This document shows positions 24,761 through 56,196 of a stretch of 64,000 nt of DNA, piece by piece; position 1 is the stretch's first letter, and each line of letters begins with the position of its first letter. Position numbers and translations under genes: made by a program. This DNA is from Hybos culiciformis (Eukaryota > Arthropoda > Insecta > Diptera > Hybotidae): the NCBI GenBank assembly GCA_964007475.1, contig OZ023274.1, positions 103,153,372 to 103,217,371 of the forward strand. The letters run 5' to 3'. Under the pieces are notes generated by a model. That model made no database searches, was not told the DNA's origin, and saw only the letters and a program-made list of their open reading frames with translations.

Positions 24761-27700
24761 TTTTGTTTTACCAGTCAGATTAAAAATAAGAAATTAAAAA
24801 TAAATAATATTATTGAATTATAAATTATTTTTAAATATTATAAAACTTTACTTATAAATTCTTACAGCTTATTATAGTTTACGCTCTACCTTTTAATTCT
24901 TAGAATAAGTTCAGACGGTTATGTAATTTTTATCTTAAGTATTGTAAAATATTTAATTAGTCATAAATTATGAATTTTATTTTTAGAAGTAAAGGAGTTA
25001 TTTTTGCTTGGTTTCATGTATGTTGGTAGTAAGATTTTGGCAATTTTCACTATTTACTGAGATTTTTAATTATTTCTTTTGCTATACATTAAAAAATCAA
25101 TCTTTCCCATATAGTTTTTATCCCAAAATTTCGAAGGAAAAAAAAATTACTATATATTGATATTTATAATTATAATAATGTATAAAATCTTTTTTCATAT
25201 TATGTATATTCATTAAAATATAAATTTTATAAAGAAAAAAAAAAGTCGACCACAATAAAGAAGGTGACAGTCGAACGCCTTTTTAATCCCGGTCTATACA
25301 CACCTTAGATTGAAATTTGATCTTGAAAATGACACAAAATTGAAATTTAATTTGAATTAATATACTTTCCTTTATTTATGCCAAAAATAATTTTTTTTTT
25401 TTATCTGATTACAAAAGGAAAAATAACTATATAAGGATGGAAATTCAAAGAATTATATCAGAATAGTGAAATATGAAATTTTTAAATATTATATCCATTT
25501 TTATCAAAATTGACATGAAATTCTTTTTTAATTTTTTTGACCTGAATTGGATCCTTTTTTCTCATAATTTTCTTGGTTTATTGTTAATTTTTGAATGAAT
25601 ACTTATGAAAATATATATTTTACTATTAAGATTTTTAATCAAAAAAAAAAGAATAAATACATTTATCCGATATTACACCTATACCAGTTATAATTACATT
25701 ACCTAACATTATAATGTAATTATTATTTCTATTAAAATTTTGAATGTAAAAATCATAGGGAAATGTTGAGGTCCCTGCGAGAGGGCTTTTGGCTTAGGTT
25801 AAATAAATTAAAAGAAATTGAGTGTCCATCATTTGCATATTATTTGCGTATAGATAAATTTTCGCTCATTAGAAAATTTTATTTCGAACATTTTAAAATT
25901 TATCTTTTCCACACAAATATCAAGTTGACTGCTATATTACGGCTGCTATAATACGTTACCGTTTTTTTTAGTAAACCATATATATATTTTATGACGGGAA
26001 CGCTTTCCAAGGAAACCATAGTTTTTTATATGCTTATTACAACAAATTAGTTTGATTTGAATTGAATGTGGTTCCTATAACATTTGATATAAGTAATAGG
26101 TAGGACAGCTGTAACTCAAAGTACAACAACTGGTGGAATTATATCAGCAAAAACCTTTAGGAACAAAAACAGTCAAACTATTGTGACTATGAGTGTGATG
26201 TCTTAAGCTTAGAGTTTAAATTTTGTACGTACATGTAGTTTTTCGAATTGAATCATTAACTTTTCGGCGACAAATTTTCGTTTTACGAATTCTATTTTTT
26301 TACACCTCTGTTAGTTGTTGAGATATGCAACCTCTATTTTGTCGCCTTTTTCGTTAAATTCAATATTAATATACAAAACAAATTTTCAACGATTTAGAAT
26401 TTTAATGTCGTATAGAAACTTAATTTTTTTTATGTCACAAATTCATTCTCATCTTTCTCTACAATCGACGGTGAAAATAGTATATTTTTGAGCTACCAAC
26501 AAATTAAGAATGTTCTAATAGATTTATATGTACATAAAAAAATAAATAAATATATTTATTTCTTAAAGTATATTTTTTTTTTGCGTGAGCATTATGTTAA
26601 TTAATGGTTATCTAATTTTGGAATTGATATATTTTATATAAAACTAAATTACCGTAATATTATATTATTCAATTAAGTACATGGATAAATTTTATTATAC
26701 TATCCACTGTAAATTTTACTATTGACATTTGCACTGGTTGTATAAAAATTCTGTGCGTACAAAGTATTATATTTTTGTTCTATGTATAACACGCCCTAAT
26801 TTTAAAGGATAGTTTAAAAATATTCCACCAGATAAGGTTAGTTTCGGTAAAAAGTTGTTAGTAGAAAAGAATAAAAAGTAGATCAATTGCCAATGTAGGA
26901 ATATTGATTAGTGTAATTTAAAATTAAATTAACACACCAGAAAATAAAGTTAGAATTATTAAGAACAGAACAAATAAAGTATGGCACTCGTTTTCAACAT
27001 TTCAATTTAAGATAATTTACTTTTAGAATACCTGGGTCACAATCTTGTCATATTTTAGAATCTAGACATATTTTTTTTTGTTTCTTCAATACCATATACT
27101 ATACATACGTTCAAGCATGTACTAATAAAATAATTTTCATTTGAATCCTTAAATGGACGAGATTTTGGTATTTACAGAATCAAAATCGATTTAATAGTTC
27201 ATTAGTTATAAGCTTTTTAGTGTAAACGGACGGATGACCGTACGTACGGAGATTTAATGAAAACACTCTAGACCATTTTTTCTGCACTAATGAAAATTCT
27301 GTGATTGCACCACATACCCATAGAACAAAACTCCGTTTTTGTATAATATGTATTTTTCTAGTTTTTTAAAATTTTCCTACCTACAACATTGGAAATCTCT
27401 TTGCAGCTCTAGCTCAAACGAGGCTAAACATTTTTCTTTCAAAAAACTTAGTATTAATCCTTATCAATCCGTTCCACATACTTAAAACTGAAAAAAAAAT
27501 ATGACCCTTGACTACTTCAGCAGCTTAATCCCAAATGCGCAATCTTATAATAAAATTCTTTAGCGTGTATATGAAATTGAACAAATTTCTGTGATTTCTA
27601 TTGTCTTATAAAATATTTGTTATAAATAATTTTAATATTCCGATTTGGACGAAAAAGAGTTAGAAAGACGAAAAGACTTCAAGCCGGATTTTTTTTTAAG

Positions 27701-28700
27701 ATTTAGGCTATGAACTAAGTTATTTTGGCTTAAATTCCTTGAAGAGTTGATACGGAGCTACCAGTACATCTGATAATAAATTTCGAATTGATTTGTACTC
27801 ACCTTTAGAGAATGTGATTACTCTCTCCATTATTTACCGAAATATACATATAAAAATGCTGCGATTCTCGAATAGTCATATTAATAAATAAATGGAATAT
27901 AAAAGTATTGGACAAGCAGCTGATATACCTATTCAAATAAAAACCAGTTTATAAATTATTTATTACGATTTATTACACTTTTTTTTTTTCTTTATTTATG
28001 ACTAAGAGATATATTTCTTTTAAACTTATTTAATTCATATATATATAATTTATATTAATAATTTGTAAATTTTTAATTTTTTATTTTTTTTTGTGCCTTT
28101 GACGAAAGTCTCAGCAGTTTTCTACTGTACAAACTAAATAATTTTCAATTTATATAATATTTTTATATAGATTTATTATATTTATTTTTAATAATAAAAT
28201 TCAACTTAAATTTTTAATATATGCTTTTTTCATTAATTACATGTTTTCTTCTTCTTTTTTTTTGAAATTCTATTACATATTTAAAAATATTTGTTTATTA
28301 CAGAATGTGCTTTCAACATAATATCAATTTTAGAATGAAATTATCTATTTTTTTTTTGTCATGTCGATTAGTTAAAACAAAACGCATAATGCATTTTAGC
28401 ATGTAAATAAATTAAAGATAATTTATATAATGTAAATGGAGGAAAAAGTGAAAAGCTGTAAGCTTGTGGTATAATTTATTATATTTGAAGAAATATATAA
28501 AAATTTTTTTTTCTTTTCATTGCGTTTTAATTTTGGGCATAAAAAGTACATCACATATACTATTAATTTGCTATTCAACTGGTATTTTGATTTAATTGAC
28601 TTCCATTTAAATCTAGCTCTGTAAGTAATACATTCTTCACTTCATTATAAGATCTATGTTTTTTATGTAATATTTTATTTAGAATTATCCTAAAACCTTA

Positions 28701-28706
28701 TTTATT
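28701..28706 (-). terminator. Candidate poly(A) signal of optix
   Basis: AATAAA on the minus strand about 230 bases past the optix stop codon. It is the first canonical hexamer I find downstream, but AT-rich sequence offers many by chance. Confidence 0.35.
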
Positions 28707-28935
28707 AGATATTATTTTGTTTATAATTCTTTAAATTATTAAGTTTCATTTTTATCGACCGGTAAGCGAAAAGCAAGATATTGCAAATAAATTTGTCCAA
28801 TCAGCAGCAAGAAGAATTCTTCAATCAATACATGTCAAAAGTGTCCTAATCAATTTTAGAAAATTTCAATAAAATTTCATATTATATATACTGAAGCCGG
28901 ATTTAAAAAATTATAACATCATTGTAGATAAATTC

Positions 28936-45443
<16,508 letters not shown>

Positions 45444-45478
45444 TTTATTAGAATCCACTGTGATAATACTATTCGCAT

Positions 45479-48400
45479 ACTATTTTAAACAAAATTTATA
45501 TAAATTTTTTTTTGTTTTTTTTTTTTTATTATTTTGTTCAAGCATTTAATATTTTCTTATTTTTATTTTTATTTTTTTTTTTTAATATACGTTTGCTTGA
45601 ATAATTATAGAATTTTTAAATTGCAAAAAAAAAATTAAATTCCATTCGAATTTGTTTTAGAATTTGTTTGCGAATTTATTTTATGATAATAAATTTATTG
45701 CAATCTGAAAAATTAATATCTTCTTTTTTTTTTTTTTTTTAATTTCTTAAATTCATATATTCTTTTTTTAATATTTTTCAATACTCAACTTAGTAATTTG
45801 AAAAGAAATATTCACACATTAAGGAGATAATCCTTTTTATTGTAGGTAATTAATTTTTTTATTTTTTTATCCAAAACATTTTTTTTTATTTTCAATATCC
45901 TCCGTAGCGGCCCGTTAAAAGGTAAACCGTTCTAAGTGCAAAGCCATGCACATTGAGTTATTAAAGAACTGAATATTGTTATTTGTTTTCTTTTCAAATT
46001 TTTTTTTGTGATGCACAATTAATTAAAAAAATTTAAAAATTAAAAAAAAAAAAATATTTTTTTAAAATATTTCTAGCGACGGTAATTTTGAATAATTTTT
46101 TTTTAATAATTTTTCATCATATTAAAATCATATTATATCAAATATAAAAGCGCGCTAATTTTGTTCTGTTTAACAAATAATAATATTATTAAAAATTATT
46201 TTGTATTTTTTTTTTATTTTTTTTTTTCACAGCACCGTTAATAATCCGATAGACAATAATGATACTGACAAACTAAATTCTTATTAAAATTGGCTCAGCT
46301 CGTTCTACTGGTTTAGATTTAAAGTTATGTTTTTTTTTTTTGCAAAAAAAAAAAAAATTGAAAATAATATAAAAAAAAAAAAAAAACAAAATCTTTTCAG
46401 AATATTATGTACATGATATTAATATGTGTATACGATTTTCTTATTATTATTATTATTATTACAATTTTTTTTTTTTTTTGTTATTTAGTTTTGTTAAAAA
46501 TACGCAACCAATACGTTTTTTTTTTTTTTTTTGCGCTATATATATGTATAATTTTTGCTTTCACACTTATTTTATTTTTCGCTTCGTTAATATATTATTA
46601 TTATTTTGTACTCTTAATGGTAATTTAATACAGAAAAAAACAAAAAAAAAATACCGAACTGCTTAAAATATGCTGCATGGAAATCCAAAAAAGAAAGGAA
46701 CAATAAATAAAACACACATCGCAGCCAGAAATATTTAATGAAAAATCCCCCGTTCAATATATAAATATGCTCTCTGTAGGTACAAATTCAAAACGATAAC
46801 TGACAAACCATTCAAAAACTAATATTCTGCCTACCCTATTTGTTGAAAAAAACAAGAAGAAAAACAAAAAAAGCAATAAGACGAAAATAAAAAAAAAAAA
46901 AATGAAATAAGTATACGAAGAAAGATATCAAAACCCGTATCTCATATCAATGGATGGATTGGATCAATTTAATATGTGTGTAATAAATATCTCTGTGTTT
47001 GTAACTGAAACAAGAAATAAAAAAAAATAAAAAAAAATGTAACTAAATGGAAGTTGAAAGTGAGGAGGGAAATAAATAAATATTAATAGATTTTATTTTA
47101 TGCTTTTTTTTTCTTTTCAGTTCAATTTTTATATATACGGATTTTTTTTTTCTATATGTACTTAAAATTTATGCAGTTCTGAAAATTAAGTATCACAAGA
47201 AAAATAATAAACTTAGTTTTAATATTTTTTTATTTTAATTTTTTTTTTAGAATCGCGGGTAATGATGTTAAGCCCTGTGTATATAAATTTGTGTTCATAA
47301 AACTTTATATTTAAATAGTTTTTAATAAATAGTAATTGAAACATAGTGTCAATCTTCAATAACTTTTTGCTTCTTTGGTTGGTTTAGGTGGCGGAACCCC
47401 TACTGTAAGAGTTCCCAATTAGCGCTTTCGCACCGTTTTGCTTTTATATGAACATTTAAAGGTGGGCTATAAAAAGTGAGGTCGCTTCCCAAATACCCAA
47501 AATATGTTAGAAGACGGTATTATAACTCAAGTTATTATGACGTTAAAGTTATGAATTCGTTGTAATAACTTTATCATAATGTTATCAGAACGTTATCTTA
47601 ACCGGTTTTGCCGGGGTTTTTTATAACTTAAGTTAAGATTAGGTTAAGTTAAAACCAAAAAAAATTACCACAGATATTATAAAAAAAAATATTTTTTTTT
47701 TCGCTCATTAATCGCTTGAATATTTCGTTAGGGCACGATCAGAACGTTTTAAGCCCACTATACTTTTTTTATTTTTTGAATGGTTGTGGATGAACAACCT
47801 GTTTTTGATGCAATTTTTATGACGGAAGTATTGGGATTGTGTTTAAAAGAGGTCTTTAGTTTACTCGCCAATTTTCGATCGACAAAACCTTTTTTTGAAC
47901 CGGAATCTGCTTTTCTTTCTACAGAGAACTGAGAATTGAACTTTTTAAAACTTTTCCAAACGTTTTTCTATGAATTTTTAGCTCAATAACAATTAATTAT
48001 TTTTTCTAATGCGGATATTGGTTTGACAATTTTAAATTTTTTTTCTTGGTTCAATTTGCGAACCCATCTCGTTCAAAATAAAAAAAATTTTGAAAATCTG
48101 AGAATGCGAAATTATTTTAATAATAATTTGCTAGTTAAATGCAAAAAAGGGGCCCACTATCCCGAAAATTAACAAAGAAATTCTAAAAAAACGTTGGCAC
48201 ATTTTTTTCGCGCACATGCCTTAACTCCAAATTATCTTCTTCTCGAAAATAGACTCATAAAACTTAAACAAATGAAAAATAATTAATAAAAAAATTCGAA
48301 AATTAATAATATTTTCATCCATCATGATTTTTATTAAGTATTATTATTATCATTATTATTTACACACGGAAATCAAACTATATAGGCATAACACATATAC

Positions 48401-51400
48401 ATCAGAACCTAATAATAATAGAAAACAGAGTGTTTTCAGATACAAAGAAGAAAAATAATGTTGCTGATGAAAAAAAAAAAAAAAAAATAACCTAAACAAA
48501 AAAAAAAAAATGAAAATTGTGTACAACTTGTATATTACTTATAAAACAGACAGGCAGAAAAGAAAAATTTATTGAAAGATGAAAAAAAAAAATTAAAAAT
48601 AATATTGTGGAAATACGAATTAGAGGTTTCACCATCTCTATACCGTCTGTATAAATAATAATGTATATGTGTATTGTTGGATATATCTTAAATACAGTCC
48701 ACGCCCATTATTTAGCTACTTGTCTCTTTTTAAACAAAAAAAAAACTAAACTATATATATACTTATACTTTCAGATACTTTTCATGTACATATTTATTAC
48801 ACTAAAAGAGTTTTTCTATTGAAATTTTTGACATAATAAATAGGGACGGAACAAAAGGCGAGACTTATAAAGGCAATCTCAGATACGTATATTTTTATAT
48901 ATATTTTTTTTTTGTTGATATTATACCTATGTATATATTTATTTAAGTTTTTTTTTTATTTTATTATATTATTATTTTTATTATATTATAGAAGTAATAT
49001 ATACATATATTTATATATAATATAGAGAGATATAAGAAGCTAAAAATGCTTTAGAAAAAAGTTTAAGGTTTCTATAATTTTTGTTTTTTTTTTTTTTTTT
49101 TTGTATAATGAATGAAATGTAAATCTCTGTTTTTTTTTTTTTTTAATTTTGGTTACTTTTTTTTATATTTATAAAAGTTATACATATAAAAAAGATATCT
49201 TAAATAACAATAACAAATGAAAATAGATTTTTTTTTTCTGCGTTTTCAGGGAATGATTAAAATGATGACGCTGATGAATAAAATGATGATGGGGTATAGT
49301 AGATGATGATGATTATGATGACAACCGAATCAACATAAAAAAAATTATATAAATTTTTTTTTTAAAGTATATGTATATCTCTTGAGGTTATTTCTGATTC
49401 TCTGTATTTTAATATTAAATGGAAATAAATCCTTTTAAAAAAATATCTATCTTAAAATAACATTTTTATGTAGTAGGATGTTGCTTTTTTTTTTTGTTGA
49501 GATTTTCTTGTTAAAAAAACGAGATAAGGATAAGAATTTAAAAGTTAATACGAAGAGTGGGTTTTCTTTTCTTTTTGTTTTTTTGAATAAAAATTATAAG
49601 TATTTTGCTCGAATCAAAAAATAAATATTGTTTAATATCAGGACGATCTAAGGTCACTAGAACTAAGCAGAATGTAATCATGAACATTTCAATTCAAAAT
49701 ACTTCTTATAGAAATTTATGGCACGTCAATTGAATGTCACATATTGGAAGAGTACTTTTTTTCTCAACTATGGAAATAGACCAGTTTCAGGATTACGAGA
49801 ACGATCTAACCTCAAAAGACAATCAATTTTAGAGATTAAAAACTTTCATGGAATTATAATACTTAAAACACTTATTTAAATAATTTTATAGCTAATGAGA
49901 TGTCTAAAATATTCTTGAAGTAACCTAAATCATCTCTAAACCATTGTACATGTAAGCCGTTGGAAAGGAGTGTTTAATCATGTTTTGTTTAATAGTAATG
50001 ATGTTTAGATTGAAGCGGAAGTAAGGTTCATCGAGCAATTCAATCCCTTCTTATCGCCATTTATTTCATCCCATTAGGGCAATCAAATGATTTAAGATGC
50101 TGTATGGAAAGATAAACATCTAAGCTAGCCTCATTATTGAAAGGTACTGAAAGGTGGTACATGATCGTCACCCACCCAGTCCCAGTTTAATATGTCTTTT
50201 GCATCATTCCTCGATTGAGATTAATCCATGGACCATAATAAATAATTATTATTTCAAAAATTAATTATTAAAAAAAAATAAATACCCGTTGCATAAACTT
50301 ATTTATACCTCAAATTTGTACCTAACAATAAAAAAAAATCACCCGAGGCTCATAGGAAGATGCCATATTATTAATTTCAAAAAATAATATGGAATGAATA
50401 TTTTTCCCGAAATTGAAACTTTTTAAAAGTTAAATATAATTTTATGTAAAAAGATTAAAAAAAAAAATGAAAAAAAAAAAAGGAAAATCTGTTATGAAAA
50501 CAATTCTTAAAATTTTAAAAGCATGATTTTTTCGCTATATTTTATTTATTTATTTATTTTTATTTTTTTATCGAGTAAGTAAAACTGTATTAATTTTTAC
50601 ATGCCTGATTGAGTTTACATAAAAAATTATTTAGAAAAGTCAGTTGAAAAGGGTGAATTTTAAATTTTTTTTGATCTGATTAGATTACATAAGGATTAAG
50701 TTTTAAGATTTTTTATTTCTGTTTTCCCTCAAAATTTTCATTACAGCAGCAGAAATAAGGGGAATAAAATAAAAAAAAACTTCCTTTTTTAACATAATTT
50801 TTATATTCAAATTCAAAATTATACAAATTTATTAATAGTAATAATATTTTTTATTTATTTGACATAATTTTTGCATTTTGCATTTTGACATTCATTTATT
50901 TATATACTATACTGTATATTGAAAGGTAATCCAGTGTTTTGTTTGCTTATTTTTTACGTAAGCTTAGCTTAAGCTTAGAATTGGCAATTATTGACTAAAA
51001 CTTTCATATATCTTAATATAATTCAATTTATATTAAGAGCCCTCCACTTGAAATTCTGTTTTCTATTTCTGTTTTCTATTTTTGCAGTTTGTTTTGTTTT
51101 ATTTTACAGAAAATAAACAGCCGTGAAAAATGCGACAAAAATTGTACGAAAAACACCTATACCAGAAGATCACAAAACTATATTTGAATTTTATTTCTGT
51201 GCAGAAACTGTAATTTATCAAAAAAATTAAAAAATTCTTAGAAATAAATGAAATTAATTAAAAATTGTTTAGGAAATTAAAAAAATTCAAAATTTCACGT
51301 CACCAGCCCTGGAGATTGGTATTTTAGCTTTATTTCTGCGTTTGAGATTTTTTATTATCTTTTTCCTTTACTTCAGAATCCAAGCAAATGTGTTCAAGTT

Positions 51401-54400
51401 TTTAAAAGGCTCGTTTGGGCCAAGAAACTCAAAATTAAAAAAATCCGCCTCATCTACCCTGGAGCCAGTTATATACTCTCTAACATATCAAAAAATCACT
51501 TCAGTCTAGATTGTAGTAACTCTACAATCAAAGCCAAACTAAGACCAATTTTTTTCAATTTTTCACAATGAAGGCTCTTAACAGTTTAAAAATTAATTTT
51601 GATTCATCTTAATCTGTATAATTGTATATATATGTGTATATATATAGTGTACTACTGGAACAATTCTGTGTACCAATCGTTTAAAAAAAATCAAAATTTT
51701 ACCGAAAAAGAATGAAGTACATGGATAATTTTTATTTTATTTTAATAATAATGATGAAAAAAAAACGAAATTCAATGAACTTATTAAAAAATTTAATTTT
51801 TTTTTTCAATTTCGAATTGAATGTATTTGACAAAAATGTCACTTAGTTTACAATGTCTTACATATATTATATGATTGTGTTACTTTAAAATTGGTACAAT
51901 ATGAAAATCAATTTAAATTGAAAAAAATAAAACACAAAAAAAAAATAATAAACTCCCGCACAACGAGAATAAAATCAATAAAAATAATAATTTTTTTTAA
52001 ATCTTGAACTCTGCAAAAAATTGGTATAAACAAAATTATAAATACAGACTGAAAATGCCTTTTAAATTATTCTTCACCTGTATTTTAGAATGAACGCAAA
52101 TGTAAATAATCTGACGATAATTTAGATTTTAGGAATTTTACTTTATATATAACCATTGATGCTGTATACCTTCGCTTTCAGTGATATAGTATTGCATTGA
52201 CTCGTGTATTATCTCCTGCATGAAATGATGGTTCATGCTCAGAAAGCCTATTCTCAATTAATTATTATTATTATTATAAAATTTTTAGAACTACGGATGT
52301 ATTTTTAGTTATGTTTTGTCCTTTTTAGATGAGTTTCGAGTCTCGACGGGCGCTGGCTTTATGATCTTGAGTGTTATAATAACCCCAAAATTTATATAAC
52401 GATAGTAATGTATAATAATTAACTTGTACATATGGTATATAGTATAATATTAGAAATTTTTTGAGTGTACGAATACCTCCGATATACTATAAGTAATTTT
52501 TTTCTTAATAAAAAAATAATAATGTTGCATGATCGCGATAAAAAATTGTAAATTAAATTTTGCCTTACTAATAAATATCATCGAGTATGATTTTAAATGA
52601 AAAAAAAAAAAATTAAAAACGAAATAACCGCGCTTGTTATTATTATTAGTTAAATTAAAATCAATTGACCACACAAAATCATAAATTTCATATATATACA
52701 AAAAATATACATATGTACTTTTTTTTCTCAGAACATCAATAGAGATCAATTAATTTTATTAATAACCCATTAAAATATAAAGTTAAAAAAAAAAAAATTA
52801 CACAAGCCATTAAAAATCCAATGTTCGATTATCTTCCAAAAAGTATAGTTTTAACAATACAGTTGTGAATGTGGGAAATATAATATTCATCGTAAATGTT
52901 TGCATAGATACAAAAACCTAGCCCTAGAGCCTAGAGGAATGCATCATTTTTTTTCCTATTTCAAATGATTGGAAAATTTAGATGTCGACCAGGGGTTTAA
53001 AGTAAAATGTTTTATTCTTATATTTTGAGGTTTCCCAAAAACGAAAACCAAAAAAAAATTTTAAAGTCTTCAACATTTCCAAAAAATAATTATTATGAAA
53101 ATTTATGCTCTCTCTTTTTATTCAAATACACACATATAGATTCCACTTGAAAATTTTTTTCTATCCGATATGATAAAATTCAGGAAAATAAATCTAACTA
53201 AAATTTTAACAGACATGTTTAAGTGGTGATTCAAAGAGGGCTTTAAAAAATTTAGTCTCTTTAGGAAAATCATCATCATAATCATAACACTTCATTAAAT
53301 TTTATGTTTTTTTTTTTTTTTATTTCAAGAAATTATCAAATATTATATATATACCAATATAATGTATATAAAATAAATTTATATACATTAGAGACTGCTA
53401 GAGATAGTATATAGGTATGTAATAAAATTTATAAAAATTAATGAAACTAAGAAGAAAACTCTTAAAATGAAAGCATAATTATAAGATTCTTTGAGAGCAC
53501 TATAGAATTGTTTCAATAGTCATTAATATGGAGAAATTTGCCTATTCATCAAAATTTTAGTGGTGACTAAAAACGCGTGCCCCTTTTTTGGCATATAATG
53601 ACATTCAATTTGCTTTATAGAAGTAGAGTCATTCATATACGCCTACAGATTAAAATGTTTTTTTTTTTTTTTCAAGATATTTATTTTTTATAACCATTTT
53701 ATATTTTTATTTTTACATAATAGATTAAATTGAAATAATATGACGTAAGTGTATGTAAATTATAATTTGTAGTGATTCATCCATCAAACTTTCCTGGAAC
53801 CCAAATTTGAATTATTTTTATTGATATTTTTATTAGAAAGTTTGTTGAAGAGCTAAAGCGGGTTTAAATTCAAATGTATACTACTTTAAAAAAAAAACAA
53901 GCTCAAGTTTAATGTGTCAAAAAGAAAATGTGAATTATAATAGAAGGTGATAGCATCATCATTTAGTTTATAGCTAAATTTTTCAACATTTTAAATTACA
54001 ACATTATTTCTGACAAAAAAGTTTCTACAATATGATTAAGATAATCTCAAAAATTTGTCGTTTATGTTTTAATTTTCATGCAAATGCTAATTTACAATAT
54101 TTACAATATTTACATCATATGTATGAAGCTTCTGTCTGACTTTTTTGCGGTTTTTAGAGATCAACCTGAACTGAACTTAAAGTTACATATCCAAATTAAA
54201 ATGGTGTTTTTTTATTCTGGGTTGAAAAGCTAAATTCTTTATTTTTATTTAAAAAACAAAAAAACAAAAAAATATATAAAATAAAACGAACTTATTATTG
54301 TTATTTAAAACTTCATTACGTGCGGTGTGAGAATCTCTTTCATAGCTTAATTTAAGATTTTTATTTAATTCTACTTAGTGAATTCTGCTGAATTTCTTAA

Positions 54401-56020
54401 GGTTCGTTTTTATACAAACTAGAATCAATATTAGAATCACAATCTCTTTATATTTCGCCAGAATTTAATTTGAAGGAGAAATGTAGTCAAGCGTTAGTAT
54501 TGAGGCATGTGGGTATTATACTTGTTTTTCTGGTGCTAGTGCAATATTTTCGAAATATTCTGTTTCAGAATCTGATTTATGTTAAGAAGCTTGTTTCAAA
54601 TTCTGGCGCTATACAAATTCTACAATTTCTAAATTTTTTAGTTTTGTTTTATGACTCTTAGGTTCGGGAATAAATTTTCCTCCGTTAAATTAAAAAAAAA
54701 ACAAAATATCGTATTCACAGATTCATATTTTTATCAAAACTCTATTAATTTAATAGCACACAGTATGTATTTTTAATTAAAAATTTAGTTCTTAATTATG
54801 ACATTCATTTTTCAACAGCGAGATTCATGTGTTTCGTTGATATGAAGATGGATATACCTACAGTATTGTAATACTACACATGTTATGTTCATTGTTCATA
54901 ATATATCTTAATATCTCTCATGTATATTGTAAATTTATAAAAATACAAATCTGCATACACTTAAATATAAAAAAAAAATTAAATATATAAATTCTGAATC
55001 CAGTTTATTTTAGTATCTTGTAAAGTATCTTGTCTTTAAAAGAAAACAAAGAAAATTTCATTTAAGATACAAATAAAAGTCTAGGAAGCACATAAAGTCA
55101 AATCAAAATCGAAAACTATATCATGTAAGTATGAGATCAGAATCTAAAAAAAAAAATAAAGATTGGTTCAAAAACTTTCGAATTCAATGAAAGTTAATTG
55201 AATTTTTCGAGAATATCCCCAAAGTAGAGAAAAATTAAATACATAGTTAGGACAGAATTTTTCCCCGTATTAAGAACTATGTATTTTCATTTTAGGCGTT
55301 TGTAGACTTTTGTTTTCAAATGGTGGGTATATATATCTCAATAAGCATCATAGTTCTTTGTATATTGTATTTAAGTATTTTAAAACAAAAAAAAATGTGT
55401 AAAATAAAATAAAGTATAAAATCTTCTTCTTTTTTGTTTTTTTTTTCTAAACAAAGAATGGAACAAAATAATATTAAGATTTTAAACTAATCATTTGTAA
55501 TTATACATGTCTCATTTATCATTTTTGTTGAAAGTTTATGCGCTTTTTATTGTCTTCGAAATGTACGCCGATATTTCAAAAGCGGTCCGCTTTTTTTCAA
55601 CAAATAATTTATTTGAAAATATAAATTTTTTTTTATTGGGATTATCCGACACTTTCTAGAATAAAAAGTGCAAAAATATTACTAATGGGAAGCAAATTAA
55701 GGATTTAAAAAAAATAAAATAAAAAACAACATATGAATGATGAATAAAATAAATATTCGTGTGCGCTGCATATAATAAATATAAGTTGGGAGAATATTGA
55801 TTTCAGAACAATTCATATTTAAGTTATTTAAGTATCAAGTTTGAAATTTCTTCCAGAAGAAAGATTAAATGAAAAAAATGTCCAGCTATCAAAATTGCAA
55901 AATGTTGATACTTAGAGCGACATTATATTATACTTCCGAAGAATGAAGTAATAAAAATAAACTTCCAGTTTTTAATGTAAATTTGATAGTGTCATTTGAA
56001 AGACAATTGAATATATCTTT
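45479..56020. other. Upstream of optix: no gene, low-complexity with a few denser islands
   Basis: Dominated by A/T homopolymers, for example 45510-45600, 46320-46390, 46430-46530 and 49080-49150. ATT and AT microsatellites also occur. No frame resembles a known protein. Islands of more balanced composition occur at about 47340-48250, 49620-50240 and 52070-52390. The last two are candidate enhancers or remnants of unrecognised exons. Given its position, the region probably contains optix promoter elements, but I can point to no specific site. Confidence 0.5.
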
Positions 56021-56139
56021 GCCTGCCTTATCTGCACTTGGACCTTAAAACTGACCTTAGAGCGGAACTGACCTGTAAATTGACCTGTAAACTTTCTCAT
56101 ACAAAAAAGGAAAAAAAATAACTAACCTTTGCGTAAAAA

Positions 56140-56196
56140 GCCAGTTTGCAGACAAAAAAAGTTAGTTTGCAGACAAAAAAGGTCAGTTTGCAGACA
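56140..56196. repeat. Three-copy tandem CAGTTTGCAGACAAAAAAG repeat
   Basis: Three head-to-tail copies of a unit of about 21-22 bases built on GTTTGCAGACA. The same TTTGCAGACAA string recurs at 63169-63179 on the far side of the 1600-bp array. Confidence 0.85.

Larger units (their letters stand above)
12313..28700. other. Gene-poor region between hydrolase and optix, with transposon relics
   Basis: No coding region is supported over these 16 kb. The longest open frames fall inside foldback elements or AT-rich noise. The elements that can be delimited are listed separately: a hAT-like relic (12689-13512), a Harbinger-like MITE (18781-19170) and two adjacent foldbacks (23994-24760). There are also microsatellites and a 32-bp perfect palindrome. 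The right part lies downstream of the optix stop and includes its 3' UTR. The remainder is low-complexity AT-rich sequence in which I see nothing definite. Confidence 0.6.

Noticed and set aside
27215..27265. GGACGGATGACCGTACGTACGG as a transposon end
   Set aside because: It contains a 12-bp palindrome (CCGTACGTACGG) but no partner inverted repeat or target duplication was found nearby.
46407..46666. Phe/Tyr-rich membrane-like frames
   Set aside because: Encoded by poly(T) and ATT repeats; two overlapping frames give the same kind of peptide, as expected from low-complexity DNA.
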